Notes under the pieces: model-generated
Databases searched by the model: none
What the model saw: the letters and a program-made list of their open reading frames with translations, nothing else
Told to the model about the DNA's origin: nothing
Position numbers and translations under genes: made by a program
NCBI RefSeq assembly: GCF_002288365.1
Contig: NZ_CP016782.1
Span: forward strand, 1,240,001-1,304,000
Source: Candidatus Planktophila limnetica
Lineage (GTDB): Bacteria > Actinomycetota > Actinomycetes > Nanopelagicales > Nanopelagicaceae
Reading direction: 5' to 3'
DNA: 64,000 nt
Shown here: piece after piece, positions 62,714 through 64,000 of the stretch
Layout of the letters: every line of letters begins with the position of its first letter
How positions within the stretch are numbered: the stretch's first letter is position 1

Positions 62714-63634
62714 ATGTTCACACGTCATAAGGGTGAAGTACTCCTTGTAATAGGTGCAATCGCCTTTGCCTTTAACGGCATCGTCTCCAAGTTACTTTTG
62801 CAGGCTGATCTATCTGAATGGCGCTTGGTCCAAGTTCGAACCGGTGGCGCGTTTCTATTTCTCTTTACCTATGTCTTACTAACTAATGCAAAATCCTTGA
62901 AGGTAACAAAGAAAGAGCTTCCGCTTCTCATCACATATAGCGTCTTTGGTTTTGCATTAGTTCAATTCGGCTATTTCATCGCAATCTCTCGCATGAATAT
63001 CTCAATGGCCCTGATCATTGAATTCACAGCCCCAATCTGGATTGTTCTTTGGATCAAATACGTGCGTAAATCATTTGTTCCAAAAGATATGTGGATTGCA
63101 ATCTCACTCGCATTCATCGGCATGCTCTTGCTTGCACAAGTATGGAAAGGCATGACACTGGACCCTCTTGGTCTGTTTTCAGCTTTTCTCACTGCCTTCG
63201 CACTTGCCACATACTTCATTCTCGGTGAGCGCCTCGGCCACTCCCGTCCCACCGCATCTCTTAACACACTCGGTTTCGGTATCGCATCTGCCATCTGGGC
63301 AATTGCATTTCCACTCTGGTCATTTCCAACAGAGATATTTACACAAACAATTAACTTAAGTGGACCCCTCGAAAGCTACAACGCACCTGGTTGGACACTA
63401 ATTCTTTGGGTTGTCCTACTCGGAACAGTTCTTCCTTATCTCTGCGTCCTTGCCGGAATCAAAATACTTTCGGCGTCAACAAGTTCTGTCATCGGAATGC
63501 TTGAACCAGTCTTTGCGGGCATATTCGCATGGATTTGGATTAACGAAACCTGGAACGCCATCCAACTAATTGGTGGCGCCACAGTTATTGCAGGTATTTA
63601 TATTGCAGATAAAACTAGGTCAAAAGTCGCTTAG
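62714..63634 (+). CDS. EamA/DMT-family transporter
   Basis: 306 residues with about ten membrane segments in two EamA repeats (first begins LLVIGAIAFAFNGIVSKLLL, the second about residue 148). RLVQVRTGGAFLFLFTYVLL, MALIIEFTAPIWIVLWIKY and SSVIGMLEPVFAGIFAWIWINE are typical of RhtA/RarD-like exporters of amino acids or metabolites. Substrate unknown. Leaderless-type start immediately after the dehydrogenase gene. Confidence 0.9.
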   Translation: MFTRHKGEVLLVIGAIAFAFNGIVSKLLLQADLSEWRLVQVRTGGAFLFLFTYVLLTNAKSLKVTKKELPLLITYSVFGFALVQFGYFIAISRMNISMALIIEFTAPIWIVLWIKYVRKSFVPKDMWIAISLAFIGMLLLAQVWKGMTLDPLGLFSAFLTAFALATYFILGERLGHSRPTASLNTLGFGIASAIWAIAFPLWSFPTEIFTQTINLSGPLESYNAPGWTLILWVVLLGTVLPYLCVLAGIKILSASTSSVIGMLEPVFAGIFAWIWINETWNAIQLIGGATVIAGIYIADKTRSKVA

Positions 63635-63652
63635 ATTTAAAGATAGCGCCCA

Positions 63653-63658
63653 TAGACT
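63653..63658 (+). promoter_or_regulatory. -10 box of the last gene (leaderless start)
   Basis: TAGACT, then six bases, then ATG at 63665. Confidence 0.55.
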
Positions 63659-63664
63659 TAGAGA

Positions 63665-64000
63665 ATGAGTTTGCTTTTAATCTCTTTGAGCGTATGCGAA
63701 TTTGCTCTGGTCGCCGGATTCGCCGTTCGAAAGCTAAAATTGATCCAGGCTGCTCCTTCGCTTGTTTGGTTTGCCTTGATGACGCTCCCTTTTATTTACC
63801 AGTTCCAGTTTTTTCCTACTTCCCCAAGAATGTCGCAAAGTATTGGCTTGTTGATAATTTCTACAGCTCTTGCACTTGGAGATTGGTTTTCGATTAAAAC
63901 TGATAAATCAGATGGAATTCAAGATAAAACTCCGTCTTCACATTCAAGAATAATTCATCTTCTAACATTCTTGGTTATTTTCATACCCGCTTTTCATTAT
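63665..64000 (+). CDS. Multi-spanning membrane protein, N-terminal part (runs off the right edge)
   Basis: Not recognised. 112 residues are present, with hydrophobic segments near 2-18, 28-44, 60-75 and at the end (LLTFLVIFIPAFHY), separated by polar loops such as SIKTDKSDGIQDK. The layout could belong to a polysaccharide polymerase or other envelope protein, but there is too little to tell. The ATG at 63665 follows a TAGACT box by six bases. Confidence 0.65.
   Translation, partial: MSLLLISLSVCEFALVAGFAVRKLKLIQAAPSLVWFALMTLPFIYQFQFFPTSPRMSQSIGLLIISTALALGDWFSIKTDKSDGIQDKTPSSHSRIIHLLTFLVIFIPAFHY

Noticed and set aside
1-64000. CRISPR arrays, insertion sequences, prophage genes, tRNA and rRNA genes
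   Set aside because: No regular direct repeats, transposase or integrase motifs, phage genes or tRNA/rRNA-like segments were recognised by eye; a dedicated tRNA scan of the short gaps was not possible.

Overview
The window comes from a small-genome, low-to-mid-GC actinobacterium. Gene content and order (clpC, lysS, coaX, panC, the fol genes, ftsH, hpt, tilS; dnaK-grpE-dnaJ-hspR; topA, an MFS-thymidylate kinase fusion, holB) are actinobacterial and resemble Mycobacterium. The AT-leaning codon use, very tight packing and lack of mobile elements suggest a streamlined freshwater lineage such as Nanopelagicales (acI). That assignment is inference. No tRNA, rRNA, CRISPR array or insertion sequence was seen, and no gene-free stretch exceeds 300 bases (the longest is 183 bases, at 26776-26958).

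Layout. Positions 1-12900 (minus strand) hold the start of clpC and then a 12-kb run read from tilS to argA: tilS, hpt, ftsH, folE, folP, folB, folK, panC, nadB, nadC, coaX, lysS, argA, covering folate, pantothenate/CoA and NAD synthesis plus housekeeping. Positions 12900-29030 hold an NlpC/P60 wall hydrolase, an ABC exporter, metZ, ctaB, two small exported or membrane proteins, a copper amine oxidase, a PBP4-type carboxypeptidase, a SpoU-family RNA methyltransferase, a TPR protein, a secreted DMFase-like protein, a nickel/cobalt permease with a Nur-like operator, and a DEAD-box helicase with a structured leader. Positions 29087-37975 are a more AT-rich surface-glycan island: RgpF-like protein, glycosyltransferases, rfbF, a sugar dehydratase, a sugar C-methyltransferase, a 3,5-epimerase, a reductase and a second methyltransferase. 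Positions 38000-49800 hold a glyoxalase-like protein, a lipoprotein hydrolase, holB, the MFS-tmk fusion, a toxin-antitoxin pair whose toxin is broken, topA, a proton-pumping pyrophosphatase and a DedA protein. Positions 49791-64000 hold pyrE, a DUF1800/DUF1501 pair, the HspR-controlled dnaK operon, an EtfD-like membrane Fe-S oxidoreductase, lemA-htpX, dcd, a FadE5-like acyl-CoA dehydrogenase, an EamA transporter and the start of a membrane protein.

The most striking non-coding signal is a rigid promoter grammar. At 16 transcription-unit starts the pattern TANNNT, then exactly six bases, then the start codon recurs, usually with no Shine-Dalgarno. This is the geometry of leaderless mRNA, and it fixes several start codons. 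At two divergent gene pairs (22428/22451 and 30007/30030) the two -10 boxes share one TA inside a 22-bp gap with identical layout. Genes inside operons more often use a Shine-Dalgarno or 1-4 base stop/start overlaps.
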